Shown: positions 1 to 9,873, counted from the stretch's first letter. The stretch: 64,000 nucleotides of DNA from JALZVT01 sp964519335 (GCA_964519335.1 CAZFIA010000004.1:17985-81984); one strand, 5' to 3'. Notes: generated by a model not told the origin, from the sequence alone. A program made the numbers and translations.

Positions 1-100
1 AATGAACTGTTCGCGACTCTCTAGGTCGGACGTTATTCGATGCGGCAAGTACGTTCGCCCAGAACACTGTAGAGAACACTCGTAACGGAGATATACAGCT

Positions 101-847
101 ATGAACACCCCCTCAGATCAACCGCAGAGCGTTGACACGCCTGAATCAGCACCAGCCAATAACAACACCAAAATTATCGGCTTTGTAGCCGTGCTCGCTC
201 TATTGGCAGTGGCTGCCTTCACACTGCCCGTCGCCGAATGGTTCACGGCACTTGCGGAGTGGATCCAGGCCAATCGCGGTATCTCCTGGTTGGTGTTCAT
301 ACTTGTCTACATAGTTGCAACTGTGCTGATCCTGCCCGGGTCCTTGCTGACGCTCTCCGCAGGCTTCCTGTTTGGCCTTGGCTTCGGCTTTGCACTGGTG
401 TCGGCGGCGAGCGTCATCGGGGCCTGCTGCGCCTTCCTGCTCGGGCGCTACTTCGCGCGCGATTGGGTGGCCGAAAAAATCAGCGGTAACGCCAAATTCT
501 CAGCCCTCGACAACGCGGTACGCGACAAGGGCTTTGTCATTGTGTTGCTCACTCGGCTTTCGCCGGTATTTCCGTTTAGCTTGCTCAACTACGCACTTGG
601 TAGCACTGCTGTGCGCTTTCCTAACTACGCGCTTGCCAGCTGGATCGGCATGATGCCCGGCACCTTGCTTTATGTGTGGCTTGGTTCGGCTGCGCAGAAT
701 CTGACCGAAGTGTTTAGTGGTGAGGCTGCGAGCGGTTCTTCTAATTGGCTACTCTATGTAGGTCTGGCGGCTACTCTTGTACTTACTGTCATAATCACGC
801 GCTTTGCAACTCAAGCGCTCAACACAGAATTGGAGGCTAATTCGTGA
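101..847 (+). CDS. TVP38/TMEM64 (DedA/VTT-like) membrane protein
   Basis: A 248-residue inner-membrane protein. After a polar N-terminus of about 25 residues there is a first hydrophobic helix, then the family core: LPGSLLTLSAG followed by a Gly-rich helix (FLFGLGFGFAL), the GRYFARDWV segment, and the LLTRLSPVFPFSLLNYALG motif typical of SNARE-associated/VTT proteins. Related DedA-superfamily proteins are lipid scramblases or transporters; the substrate here is unknown. A GGAG at 87-90 precedes the ATG by 10 nt. The stop overlaps the start of the downstream flavoprotein (GTGA), so the two are almost certainly co-transcribed. TVP38 genes commonly sit next to mercuric-reductase-like oxidoreductases, which fits this pair. 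Confidence 0.88.
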   Translation: MNTPSDQPQSVDTPESAPANNNTKIIGFVAVLALLAVAAFTLPVAEWFTALAEWIQANRGISWLVFILVYIVATVLILPGSLLTLSAGFLFGLGFGFALVSAASVIGACCAFLLGRYFARDWVAEKISGNAKFSALDNAVRDKGFVIVLLTRLSPVFPFSLLNYALGSTAVRFPNYALASWIGMMPGTLLYVWLGSAAQNLTEVFSGEAASGSSNWLLYVGLAATLVLTVIITRFATQALNTELEANS

Positions 848-2289
848 GCAAGTATCCCGGTGCAGAATTTGATGAAGTCTGGAAAAGTGCGCTCCAGCCA
901 GCAGACTACAAAAACCCTGATCCGCAATCCCAATATCACCTGGCAATAGTGGGCGCTGGACCCGCCGGACTGATTGCGGCGATTGGAGCAGCAGGACTTG
1001 GTGCAAACGTTGCGTTGATTGAGCGCCACACCATGGGTGGTGATTGCCTGAATGTGGGTTGTGTGCCGTCGAAGTGTTTGCTGGACTATTCCAAGAAGCA
1101 TCCAGGCGATTTTGATGGCGCCTTCTCCTGGGTACGTGAGGTGCGTGCGGGTATTGCACCCCACGACTCGGTAAGTCGATACACAGAACTCGGCGTTGAT
1201 GTGTTTCTGGGTGATGCCAAGTTTGCCGATGACGGCACACTTGATGTGGGTGGAACCCGTATCAACGCCCGTAAATACGCGTTGTGCACGGGCGCAAGCG
1301 CCATGGTGCCGCCTATTCCAGGCCTGCGCGAGTCTGACCCCCTAACCAACGAGAACGTGTTTGACCTGCAAGAAAAACCGAAGAGCATCGCTGTTCTTGG
1401 GGCTGGCCCCATTGGCTGTGAGCTGGCGCAAGCGTTCGCGCGACTGGGCGTTGAGGTGCACCTGTTCGAGCTCGCAGATCGTGTGCTGAACATCGAGTCC
1501 GAACGAGCGAGTGAAATAGTAGCGGAGGCATTGGTTGAGTCTGGTGTAACGCTGCACGTGGGCAGTGGCGTCGAAAGCGTTGTTCGCGAAGGCAAAAAAG
1601 TTGTGGTAACTAACGGCAACGGCGAAGTGAGCACTGAGCAAGTGCTGGTTGCGCTGGGACGCACGCCCAACACTGCTGACCTCAATCTAGAGGCAGTGGG
1701 TGTGACGCTCGACAAGCGCAGATCTATTGAAGTCGACAACAAGCTGCGTAGCAGCAACAAAGATGTGTTTGCCGCGGGCGACTGCACCGCAATCTTGCAG
1801 TTTACTCACCACGCTGATGCGCAAGCGCGCGCTCTGGTGCAGAACACTCTGTTTGCGCCTACCGCCAAAGTGGATGGTTTTGTCGTTCCGCACTGCACTT
1901 ACACAAGTCCAGAGGTTGCCTCCGTAGGTGAGAGCGAGGAGAGTCTCAAAACTGCGGGCACCGAATACGACACCTATGAGGTGGCCTTTAACGAACTCGA
2001 TCGCGGCCGAACAGAAGACGACAACTCGGGCTTTGCGCAGGTGTTCTGCAGGAAAGGCAGCGACAAGATTCTTGGCGCCTCTATTGTGGGGCACGACGCC
2101 GGCGAACAGCTGTCGCCAATTTGCCTGCTGATGAGCAATGGACTGGGCTTAGGTGCCGCGGCGAAAACCATTTTGCCGTATCCAACGCGCTCGGAGTATG
2201 TGAAGCGGCTCGGGGATGCTTATAATCGGACTCGATTTACACCCTTTGCGCAGCGTGTGACCAAAAAATGGTTCGAGTTCCGCGCATGA
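844..2289 (+). CDS. Mercuric-reductase-like FAD/NAD(P) disulfide oxidoreductase
   Basis: 481 residues, class I pyridine nucleotide-disulfide oxidoreductase. The FAD-binding GAGPAG lies at about residues 37-42. The redox-active disulfide is in GGDCLNVGCVPSK (Cys68 and Cys73). A second Rossmann motif (GAGPIGCELA) follows near residue 185, then an FAD-contact segment (VFAAGDC) and the C-terminal dimerisation domain ending in PYPTRSEYVKRL. There is no N-terminal heavy-metal-associated domain and no C-terminal Cys pair, so true mercuric reductase activity is doubtful; the substrate is unknown. The start is GTG, overlapping the upstream TVP38-type gene by 4 nt. Dihydrolipoamide dehydrogenase is less likely given the operon and the absence of dehydrogenase-complex genes. 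Confidence 0.88.
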   Translation: MSKYPGAEFDEVWKSALQPADYKNPDPQSQYHLAIVGAGPAGLIAAIGAAGLGANVALIERHTMGGDCLNVGCVPSKCLLDYSKKHPGDFDGAFSWVREVRAGIAPHDSVSRYTELGVDVFLGDAKFADDGTLDVGGTRINARKYALCTGASAMVPPIPGLRESDPLTNENVFDLQEKPKSIAVLGAGPIGCELAQAFARLGVEVHLFELADRVLNIESERASEIVAEALVESGVTLHVGSGVESVVREGKKVVVTNGNGEVSTEQVLVALGRTPNTADLNLEAVGVTLDKRRSIEVDNKLRSSNKDVFAAGDCTAILQFTHHADAQARALVQNTLFAPTAKVDGFVVPHCTYTSPEVASVGESEESLKTAGTEYDTYEVAFNELDRGRTEDDNSGFAQVFCRKGSDKILGASIVGHDAGEQLSPICLLMSNGLGLGAAAKTILPYPTRSEYVKRLGDAYNRTRFTPFAQRVTKKWFEFRA

Positions 2290-2313
2290 TTATCCGCAGG
2301 TTACCAACGCCGA

Positions 2314-3663
2314 ATGAGCAGCTCAGAGGGTCAAGCAAGAGCTGCTTCAGCAGGCGGGGGTAGGGCGGGATTTACCCGCACCACAGCCATCGCTGTGGTG
2401 ATGGCCAATATGGTGGGCACCGGCGTGTTCACCAGTCTCGGATTTCAGCTCGCTGACATTCGCTCGGTGTTTGTACTGATGCTGCTCTGGGTGATTGGCG
2501 GGCTGGCAGCGCTTTGCGGGGCGCTGTGCTATGCCGAACTGGGAGCAGCACTTCCGCGCTCTGGCGGCGAATACAATTTCTTGAGTCGAGTACTGCACGA
2601 GGGCGTTGGCTTTGTGGCCGGCTGGGTATCCTCCACTATAGGCTTTGCAGCCCCGTCTGCCCTGGCCGCAATTACCTTTGGGGCCTATTTCTCAAGCGTG
2701 TTTCCTCGGTTCGATAAAACGCTGCTTGCCTGCACTCTGGTGATTTCGCTCACGCTTCTACACAGCCTTTCGCATCGCGCGAGTGCCAATACGCAAGGCG
2801 CGTTTACCTGGCTTAAGGTGGCACTCATTTTGGGTTTCTGCGTGCTCGCCCTGTGGCTCGTACCTGAGACCCAGAGTGTGAGCCTGCTGCCTCAAGCTGG
2901 CGACACGGGTTTGCTGACCGGCGGGGCCTTTGCAGTTTCGCTAATCTATGTGAGCTACGCCTATACCGGGTGGAATTCCGCCACTTATCTCAGCGGTGAG
3001 TTGAATAATCCGCAGCGTGATCTGCCGTGGGTTCTTACAGTAGGTACCCTGACGGTGCTAGTGCTGTACCTAATGTTGAACTACACCTTTTTAGCCGTTG
3101 CGCCTATGGATGCCATGGCGGGGCAGGTTGAGGTGGGCTATGTTGCCGCAACCTTCGCGTTTGGTGATGTCGGTGCAAAAATTATGGGTGTGCTGCTTTC
3201 GCTGCTGCTAATTTCTACGGTTAGCGCGATGGTGATTGCGGGGCCACGGGTACTGCAAATGGTGGGTGAGGACTATCCGCTGTTTGGCGCCATGGGTCGC
3301 ACCACCAACGGCTTGCCGAGGGTTGCCATTGTGGTGCAATCGCTGATAACGCTCGCCTTTATTATTTCGGCGTCGTTCGAAGCAATATTGGTGTTTGCCG
3401 GTTTTACGTTGGCGGCTAACACGCTGGCGGTTGTCGCTTGTTTGTTTCTGTTGCGCATCAGAGAGCCGGATTTACCGCGCCCGTTCAAAGTGCCCTGGTA
3501 TCCGTTGCCGCCCCTTATATATATGGCGATTACGCTATGGACGCTGTACTACGTGGTGCAGTCAGCGCCCGTGCAGGCGCTGTATGGCGGTTTGATCTTT
3601 TTGCTCGGTGCGCTAGCCTACTTTGCAACTTTGCTTGTTCAGAAGTCTGGAAACGGCGCCTGA
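2314..3663 (+). CDS. APC-family amino acid permease
   Basis: A 449-residue polytopic inner-membrane protein with about 12 hydrophobic segments. Helix 1 contains the family's unwound-helix motif GTG (residues 35-37), helix 2 has LCYAELGAALPRSGGEYNFL, and helix 6 has YVSYAYTGWNSATYLSGEL followed by NPQRDLPW. These are diagnostic of the amino acid-polyamine-organocation superfamily, closest in style to cationic or neutral amino acid exchangers. The transported amino acid cannot be told from sequence. It lies 24 nt after the flavoprotein stop on the same strand and may be read from the same transcript, although no strong Shine-Dalgarno is seen before the ATG. Confidence 0.87.
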   Translation: MSSSEGQARAASAGGGRAGFTRTTAIAVVMANMVGTGVFTSLGFQLADIRSVFVLMLLWVIGGLAALCGALCYAELGAALPRSGGEYNFLSRVLHEGVGFVAGWVSSTIGFAAPSALAAITFGAYFSSVFPRFDKTLLACTLVISLTLLHSLSHRASANTQGAFTWLKVALILGFCVLALWLVPETQSVSLLPQAGDTGLLTGGAFAVSLIYVSYAYTGWNSATYLSGELNNPQRDLPWVLTVGTLTVLVLYLMLNYTFLAVAPMDAMAGQVEVGYVAATFAFGDVGAKIMGVLLSLLLISTVSAMVIAGPRVLQMVGEDYPLFGAMGRTTNGLPRVAIVVQSLITLAFIISASFEAILVFAGFTLAANTLAVVACLFLLRIREPDLPRPFKVPWYPLPPLIYMAITLWTLYYVVQSAPVQALYGGLIFLLGALAYFATLLVQKSGNGA

Positions 3664-3690
3664 GGTAAGTACCTAAGTTAACTGCCTGAG

Positions 3691-5871
3691 TTAACTGCCA
3701 AAGCGCAGTGCAACGCTGGTTGACCCTCGTACTACGCCATTAGAATCTCGGAAGCGCACGAAGACCCGATTCACGCCGGGTGAAAACTCGAAGGTTTGGC
3801 CCGACACAAACACGCCGAAGGTAGGCGTGTCGCCTTGATTAATTCGGGTAGTTACTGACTCGCCCAGCGGAGAAGTACACTGCGACGTCGCAGGGTCGGT
3901 TTCACAAATGCTGAATGCAAGAGGCAGCGGGTTAGCCGTACCTGTGTCGACGGTTACCGTCATGTCTTCGCTTGCGCCCAGGTTGATCGCTGCCACAACA
4001 AATGCACCTGCGCTGCTTGCCGGGTCTAGGGAGACGATACCGTCATTGGAAACAGTGGCGCTGAGCGCGACCACATCCACGGGCACGGTGTTGGAGGCAG
4101 AGAGCAGCAGGGTGTTGATGCCGCGAGAAATCTCAGCGATTTCGGTGTTCTGACAGCCAAACAAAACTTCGAGACTGCTTGATTCGATGTCAGACGTGGG
4201 AACGATCAGTAATACAAAACTGCGCGCGGTTCCCGCTGCAATGTCGACCGGTTCGTTTGGATTGCCTATGGGTAGATTGGTTGCAGGGTCAGTCACCTGA
4301 AAGTTGAAGCTGCCTGAGAAGCCTGGTGCGAGACTGGGCTGGCAGGCCAGACCATCTCGAGTACCGCCAACAATGGCGGACAGAAACACACTGGCTACCT
4401 GACCCGTTTGTACTGAGCGGCTGTTGGGTAGTACAGAGGTAAAGACAGGGGCGTTAATGCCGCCTGATTCGAGAAAGAAGCTCGAGCCGAAGGAGGCCGT
4501 CATGCCCTGGCCTTCAAAGCTCACGCCGGGCGTGCTGCCGGCCCCGGTGGCTACATCCACCGAAAACAAGTCGGTGCCCGCAGTGCCATACATAATGCCG
4601 TCCGAGGCGGTGGCCAAACCAAACACTTCCTGGAAGCCAATGTCACCAACCACGGTGCCAATCTCTCCACCACTGCCGACCGCCGCGAGATCGACGAGTA
4701 TCAGTTGATCATCGGTAGATGACAGATACAGATTCCCCTCAAAAAACACCAGATCGCCCGCTGAGTTGTGACCCATGTCGGCGATTCTTGTGCCTGCGCC
4801 GGTTTGCAGGTTCATTTCAAACAGCCCATCAACAAATCCGCCCGCGCCGTACAGGGTGCCGTCGCTCGCAAATACCAGGGCGTTGCCCGCAAGGATGCCG
4901 TGCTCGCCGATGAGGCGTATATCAGCGGTAACCAGATCGATTTGATACAAGGCGGAATCAGTAAGACCAAACAGCAAGCCCTCGGGAGAGAACGCGATAT
5001 CGGTCATAACCTCGTCCATCCTGCCGATGATATCGACCAGGCCGTCACTGACTCTGATGCGTCCCAGGGTGCCTCTGCTGTCGTGGACGTACAATCGGGG
5101 AGCTGGCGCAACAGCAATGGTTCGATTGCTGTCTATGTATTCGGAGGGTGCCTGAATAAAGCCATCGGCCGTGAGTTCGGCCGCGCTCAGGTAATAGCCA
5201 AAAAAAGTGTCATTGGGCCACAGGTTGTTCACATCAACCGAACCCGTGCGCAGTTCAAAATGTAGGTGAGACGCCGTTACGACATTTGAGGCGCTTGTGT
5301 CGGCAATGCTCGCAATGGGCTCGCCGCGCTGAACCAGATCGCCCACCGACAGGGTATTGACCGGGGTAACGTGCAGATATACGGAGCTCAGGGTAGAACC
5401 CAGCAGAGAGTGTTCAATCACTATGACACTGCCGACAGAATCACTGGACCCTGGCGCGCTGATGGTCTGAATGCCTGTCACTCGACCGGCTGCCACAGCA
5501 AACACCAATTGGCCAACGGCGCTGGTACCGCCTGCGTTGGTGATCCAGTCTTCACCGGCGTGCAGTAATTGGGCGCCTGCAGGTATAGAAATGCCCTGCT
5601 CGATGGCTAATGCCGTGATGGTCGCATTGGGTGCCTGAAAGGCCTGCTCGAGTGTCCAGGCATCGATGGCATCATTGGCAGCGGTCACCCGTCCCGGCGG
5701 TGATGCACCGATGGGATAGTCAAAGCCGTCTGCGAGCGGTCCTGTTGCCCAGGCGGAATTCGCGCTGCCGACAATGACAAGCGTGACCGTAATAATCGCG
5801 AGTGACCTAAGTACTGACTGCAACACTTGTTTATCTCTAAAATCGGTTTTGTTAAGCGACTTAAGATACAC
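3691..5871 (-). CDS. Secreted M23-type metallopeptidase-like protein with propeller-like repeats
   Basis: 726 residues starting from GTG. Residues 18-43 form a Sec signal peptide ending near SAWA. The next part, about 95-215, is a LytM/M23 fold: HAGEDW gives zinc ligands His104 and Asp108, and SHLHFE gives His202 and His204, so the catalytic set appears intact. Residues about 245-475 contain repeated segments of the kind 'LFGLTDSALYQIDL' and 'GTLYGAGG', suggesting a WD/NHL-like beta-propeller. The last 250 residues look like beta-sandwich domains. Activity on peptidoglycan or on an extracellular protein is possible; the domain combination is unusual. The gene is followed on the same strand by nothing close and preceded by the BrkB-type gene with a 37 nt gap. 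Confidence 0.75.
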   Translation of the reverse strand: MYLKSLNKTDFRDKQVLQSVLRSLAIITVTLVIVGSANSAWATGPLADGFDYPIGASPPGRVTAANDAIDAWTLEQAFQAPNATITALAIEQGISIPAGAQLLHAGEDWITNAGGTSAVGQLVFAVAAGRVTGIQTISAPGSSDSVGSVIVIEHSLLGSTLSSVYLHVTPVNTLSVGDLVQRGEPIASIADTSASNVVTASHLHFELRTGSVDVNNLWPNDTFFGYYLSAAELTADGFIQAPSEYIDSNRTIAVAPAPRLYVHDSRGTLGRIRVSDGLVDIIGRMDEVMTDIAFSPEGLLFGLTDSALYQIDLVTADIRLIGEHGILAGNALVFASDGTLYGAGGFVDGLFEMNLQTGAGTRIADMGHNSAGDLVFFEGNLYLSSTDDQLILVDLAAVGSGGEIGTVVGDIGFQEVFGLATASDGIMYGTAGTDLFSVDVATGAGSTPGVSFEGQGMTASFGSSFFLESGGINAPVFTSVLPNSRSVQTGQVASVFLSAIVGGTRDGLACQPSLAPGFSGSFNFQVTDPATNLPIGNPNEPVDIAAGTARSFVLLIVPTSDIESSSLEVLFGCQNTEIAEISRGINTLLLSASNTVPVDVVALSATVSNDGIVSLDPASSAGAFVVAAINLGASEDMTVTVDTGTANPLPLAFSICETDPATSQCTSPLGESVTTRINQGDTPTFGVFVSGQTFEFSPGVNRVFVRFRDSNGVVRGSTSVALRFGS

Positions 5872-5908
5872 GAACTGAAAAAAATCTTGCGGCGCTTAGA
5901 CAGCCTGC

Positions 5909-6970
5909 TTACAAGTCGGGGCCAGTAGGGGAGGCGATGGTTGGACGCCGCCTGAACTTTGCCCTAAGTGAGGGCACCGCGCCGATCTCATCGGCCATCA
6001 CAGCGCCACGCTCCCCGAGTGGCAGCTCTGGACCTATTGTGCTGTCTTGCTCGGTTTGATGTTCCAGTTCGGCATTGAGTTCGGCACCAATCAGCACCGC
6101 ATAAGCGGACACATAAAACCACATTAGCAATATTGCGACGGCACCCAGAGCGCCGTAGGTTTTTTGATAGCTGCCGAAGTGGGTGACGTACCAGGAGAAC
6201 CCGGTCGACGCGGCGATCCATGCGACACAGGCCGCCAGCGCACCCAGAGAGACCCAACGCCAATGGGCCCGCCGGCGGGAAGGCCCATAACGGTAGAGCA
6301 CCGCAAGGCCAGCTAGTACGACCCCCGCCACCAAAACCCCGTTCAAACTGCGGACTAAAAATGTGTGGAAGTCGCTGAGGGGCAGATAATCAACCATCAG
6401 CGGCAAAACTACGGTGCTGCCCACTGTTAGTAACAGCAGCACCAGTCCAGCCAAGGTGAAGCTAACCGACTGCAGGGTGAGCCAGAACCAGCCGCGAGTT
6501 TCTTCTTCTTCATAAACCGCATTGAGTCCGCCAAACAGAGATTTCATGGCTTTCGACGATGACCACAGAGATACCGCCGCTGATGCGGCGATGCCCCAGC
6601 CCAGATTCATGTCACGGGTACTCACTAGTTCCTCAAGTTGATTCTCGATCAGAACCCGGGCTTCGCCTGGTAGATAACTGCTAACTACCTCCAGATGAAA
6701 CTTCAGGTCGTCTGGAGAATTAACCAGCCCATAAACCGAAATAATCACCGCCAGCGCCGGCGCCACAGACAGCATGGCGTAGAACGCCATGCCGGCGGCG
6801 ATAAGGGCAAGATTGTCGCGGCTGGACTCTTCCCAAACCCGCAGCAGCACATCTTTCCAGCCGCGCAAAGGGATATGCCAGGGGGCATAGGCATTTCGGC
6901 CACGCGAGTGCGTAGGCGTCGATTCTGTGGGCTCTACTGACATACCGGTGGTCGCAGGGGTGTCGCTCAA
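5909..6970 (-). CDS. YihY/BrkB-family inner-membrane protein
   Basis: 353 residues with six predicted membrane helices. The N-terminal signature (DNLALIAAGMAFYAMLSVAPALAV) and the later VSLWSSSKAMKSLFGGLNAVY are typical of the YihY/virulence factor BrkB family. A WRWVSLGALAACVAW segment and a YGALGAVAILLMWFYVSAYAVLIGAELNAE C-terminal helix complete the core. The exact role of the family is not established; members were once mis-called ribonuclease BN. The last 50 residues are polar and low in conservation. The gene is divergent from uvrB with about 65 nt between the starts. The M23-type gene lies downstream on the same strand. Confidence 0.87.
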   Translation of the reverse strand: MSDTPATTGMSVEPTESTPTHSRGRNAYAPWHIPLRGWKDVLLRVWEESSRDNLALIAAGMAFYAMLSVAPALAVIISVYGLVNSPDDLKFHLEVVSSYLPGEARVLIENQLEELVSTRDMNLGWGIAASAAVSLWSSSKAMKSLFGGLNAVYEEEETRGWFWLTLQSVSFTLAGLVLLLLTVGSTVVLPLMVDYLPLSDFHTFLVRSLNGVLVAGVVLAGLAVLYRYGPSRRRAHWRWVSLGALAACVAWIAASTGFSWYVTHFGSYQKTYGALGAVAILLMWFYVSAYAVLIGAELNAELEHQTEQDSTIGPELPLGERGAVMADEIGAVPSLRAKFRRRPTIASPTGPDL

Positions 6971-7038
6971 TTCTTCGTTCCAGGTCGAATTAGGGTTTTA
7001 ATAGGCACTAGATATCTCCGGTGCAAGGTCAGAAGTAT

Positions 7039-9078
7039 ATGGTGAAGCCTAACTCGCGTCTCTCTGTGGTCTCAGACTACACGCCAGCAGGTGACCAGCC
7101 GAATGCGATTCGCGAGCTGGTCGCCGGGCTCGAAAGCGGGCTCACGCATCAGACCCTGCTGGGGGTGACCGGGTCGGGCAAGACCTTCACCATTGCCAAC
7201 GTGATCGAAGAAGTACAGCGGCCAGCGATTGTGATGGCGCCGAACAAGACCCTCGCCGCTCAGCTCTACGGCGAGTTCAAGGAGTTCTTTCCCAACAACG
7301 CCGTTGAGTACTTTGTCTCCTATTACGACTACTACCAGCCCGAGGCTTATGTCGCAGCCTCTGATACCTACATAGAAAAAGACTCATCGGTTAATGCCCA
7401 CATCGAGCAGATGCGGCTCTCCGCCACCAAGGCGCTGCTTGAGCGCCGCGACTGCATCATCGTTGCTTCGGTGTCGTCGATTTACGGTCTGGGTGATCCG
7501 CAGAGCTATCTGCGGATGGTGTTGCATCTGGATCGCGGCGATAAGCTTGAACAGCGAACCCTGTTGCGGCGCCTAACTGAGTTGCAATACACGCGCAACG
7601 ATATGGTGCTTGACCGCGGTAATTATCGTGTCCGCGGAGATGTTATCGATGTCTTTCCGGCTGAAAGCGAGCGCGAAGGGGTACGCATTGAGCTGTTTGA
7701 TGAAGAGATTGAGAGTTTGTCGCTGTTTGACCCACTCACGGGCGAAGTGACCCAGCGCGTTGCGCGCTACACCATCTTTCCAAAGTCACACTACGTAACA
7801 CCCCGCGATCGTATGTTGAGTGTGCTTGACGTCATAAAGGAAGAGTTGGTCGATCGCCTCAAGTGGCTCAAAGACAATGACAAGTTGGTAGAGGCGCAAA
7901 GACTAGAACAGCGAACGCGTTACGACCTCGAGATGATCAAAGAGTTAGGCTACTGCAACGGCATTGAGAACTACTCACGCTATCTGTCTGGCCGCGAATC
8001 TGGTGAACCACCGCCAACTTTGTTTGATTACCTGCCCACCGATGCCTTGCTGATTATCGATGAAAGCCACGTGACCGTTCCACAGGTTGGTGGCATGTAC
8101 AAAGGCGATCGATCGCGCAAAGAGAACCTGGTTAATTACGGTTTCCGGCTGCCTTCTGCGCTCGACAATCGGCCGCTGCGGTTTAACGAATGGGAAGAAC
8201 TGGCGCCACAAGCGATCTTTGTATCGGCAACACCAGGTGCATATGAGGCCGAGATGCAAGGCGCGGTGATAGAGCAGGTGGTTCGTCCTACCGGGCTGAT
8301 TGATCCTGAGATCATTGTGCGGCCGGCTTCTACTCAGGTAGACGATCTGCTTGGCGAGATCCGCACAACGGTTGAAAAGGAAGAGCGGGTGCTGGTCACC
8401 ACACTTACCAAGCGCATGGCCGAAGATTTAACCGAGTATCTCGACGAGCACGGAGTTCGAGTTCGTTATTTGCACTCCGACATCGATACCGTTGAGCGCA
8501 TGGAGATCATTCGCGATCTGCGCCTCGGTGAATTTGACGTGCTGATTGGCATCAACCTGTTGCGCGAAGGCCTCGATATGCCGGAGGTGTCTTTGGTTGC
8601 AATACTGGATGCGGATAAAGAAGGGTTCTTGCGCGCCGAGCGGTCGCTGATTCAAACCATGGGTCGTGCCGCGAGAAACGCCTCCGGGCGCGCCATTCTC
8701 TATGGCGACAAGGTCACCGGTTCGATGGAACGTGCCATATCAGAAGTAGAGCGTCGACGAGAAAAACAAAAAGCTCATAACAAAGAGCACGGTATAACGC
8801 CGCGCACTGTGAAGAAAGTGATTGCAGACGTAATGGAAGGCGCTCGCGCCGCGCCCGGACCAGCGGGCAAATCACGCAGAGCGGCCAAGGGGGCTAAAGG
8901 GGCGGAACGCAAACGCGAGATGCCCACCACGGCAAAAGCGATGGGCAAGTTGCTCAAAGAGCTTGAAGCACAGATGCTTGAGCACGCGAAGAATCTAGAG
9001 TTTGAACAGGCAGCCGCCGTTCGCGATGAGCTGCAGGTTTTACGCGAGCAAGGTTTGCTGATGGCAGGTAACGAGTGA
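7039..9078 (+). CDS. uvrB: UvrABC excision nuclease subunit B
   Basis: 679 residues from this ATG, close to the 673 of E. coli. UvrB is the damage-verifying helicase-like subunit of nucleotide excision repair. Visible marks are Walker A GVTGSGKT (about residues 42-49), the beta-hairpin region YFVSYYDYYQPEAYV, the DESHVTVPQ Walker B region, helicase motif V/VI (NLLREGLDMPEVSLVAILDADKEG split over two strands and QTMGRAARN) and a C-terminal UVR coiled coil that binds UvrC. A GTG at 7021 in frame would add six residues, but it has no Shine-Dalgarno, while AAGG at 7025-7028 precedes the ATG. The stop overlaps the next gene by 4 nt. Confidence 0.97.
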   Translation: MVKPNSRLSVVSDYTPAGDQPNAIRELVAGLESGLTHQTLLGVTGSGKTFTIANVIEEVQRPAIVMAPNKTLAAQLYGEFKEFFPNNAVEYFVSYYDYYQPEAYVAASDTYIEKDSSVNAHIEQMRLSATKALLERRDCIIVASVSSIYGLGDPQSYLRMVLHLDRGDKLEQRTLLRRLTELQYTRNDMVLDRGNYRVRGDVIDVFPAESEREGVRIELFDEEIESLSLFDPLTGEVTQRVARYTIFPKSHYVTPRDRMLSVLDVIKEELVDRLKWLKDNDKLVEAQRLEQRTRYDLEMIKELGYCNGIENYSRYLSGRESGEPPPTLFDYLPTDALLIIDESHVTVPQVGGMYKGDRSRKENLVNYGFRLPSALDNRPLRFNEWEELAPQAIFVSATPGAYEAEMQGAVIEQVVRPTGLIDPEIIVRPASTQVDDLLGEIRTTVEKEERVLVTTLTKRMAEDLTEYLDEHGVRVRYLHSDIDTVERMEIIRDLRLGEFDVLIGINLLREGLDMPEVSLVAILDADKEGFLRAERSLIQTMGRAARNASGRAILYGDKVTGSMERAISEVERRREKQKAHNKEHGITPRTVKKVIADVMEGARAAPGPAGKSRRAAKGAKGAERKREMPTTAKAMGKLLKELEAQMLEHAKNLEFEQAAAVRDELQVLREQGLLMAGNE

Positions 9079-9848
9079 CGCTCGACGAATACGCGCCCAG
9101 CGCCGATTCTGCGGATCAGGTTCTGGAAGCTCTAGCCAGTAGCAACCAGCTCAGTGGGTATCGTATCGAAGGCGGCTTTTCCTGGCCCGAAGATAACATT
9201 GATGGTGTTTTTTCGGGATGTCGGTTCGATGACTGCATCTTTGCGGGTGCTGATCTCGGTGGCGCTACCTTTCAGGACTGTGAGTTTTCGCAGTGCTCGT
9301 TGCGCAGTGCTGACCTTCGTGACGCACGCTTCATCGATTGCAAACTCTATCTCGATGAACGGCCGAGCGACTTGCGTTATTGCGAGCTGCGCGACGCGCG
9401 ATTCGAGGGCTGTGATCTCACCACTTGTACTTTTGAGCGCGCTAACGCTTATGGGCTGAAACTCATTCGGTGCCAGGCTCAGGGGGCAGACTTTACCAAT
9501 GTCGACTTTGGCATGACGCTTACGCGAAATCAGACGCTCATTGATTTTGAATGCGATGATTGCAACCTGGCCTATGCCGACTTTTCATCGACCTGTCTTG
9601 CAGGTGCCGTTTTTAAATCCACCCGCTTGGTGCATGCCGTGTTGCACAACTGCGATTTGAGTAATTCGCAAGTCACCGACTGTGAACTAGATAACCTGGA
9701 TGCCGCACGGCTGTCTCTCACCGGGGCAAATCTGTGTGGCTCCAGATTCAATAACCTGAACCCCAAAGAAATAGACCTTACCGGTGCCCAGGTGGATGCC
9801 GATCAGGCCCTGAGCCTGCTTGGCGCGCTCGGCATTGAGGTGGTCTGA
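9075..9848 (+). CDS. Pentapeptide-repeat protein (Qnr/McbG-like)
   Basis: 257 residues made almost entirely of pentapeptide repeats with the A(D/N)LXX or C-X-F pattern, for example CRFDDCIFAGADLGGATF, CSLRSADLRDARF, CTFERANAYGLKL and LAYADFSSTCL. Such repeats fold as a right-handed quadrilateral beta-helix. Qnr and McbG members (about 190-220 residues) mimic DNA and protect gyrase from quinolones or microcin B17, and this protein shares the Cys-rich style, but gyrase protection is only an inference. It begins with GTG inside the uvrB stop (GTGA) and so is translationally coupled to uvrB. It could equally be a repair-associated or structural repeat protein. Confidence 0.82.
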   Translation: MTLDEYAPSADSADQVLEALASSNQLSGYRIEGGFSWPEDNIDGVFSGCRFDDCIFAGADLGGATFQDCEFSQCSLRSADLRDARFIDCKLYLDERPSDLRYCELRDARFEGCDLTTCTFERANAYGLKLIRCQAQGADFTNVDFGMTLTRNQTLIDFECDDCNLAYADFSSTCLAGAVFKSTRLVHAVLHNCDLSNSQVTDCELDNLDAARLSLTGANLCGSRFNNLNPKEIDLTGAQVDADQALSLLGALGIEVV

Positions 9849-9873
9849 GGAGTCCTTCGAGGCTCACCGAGTA

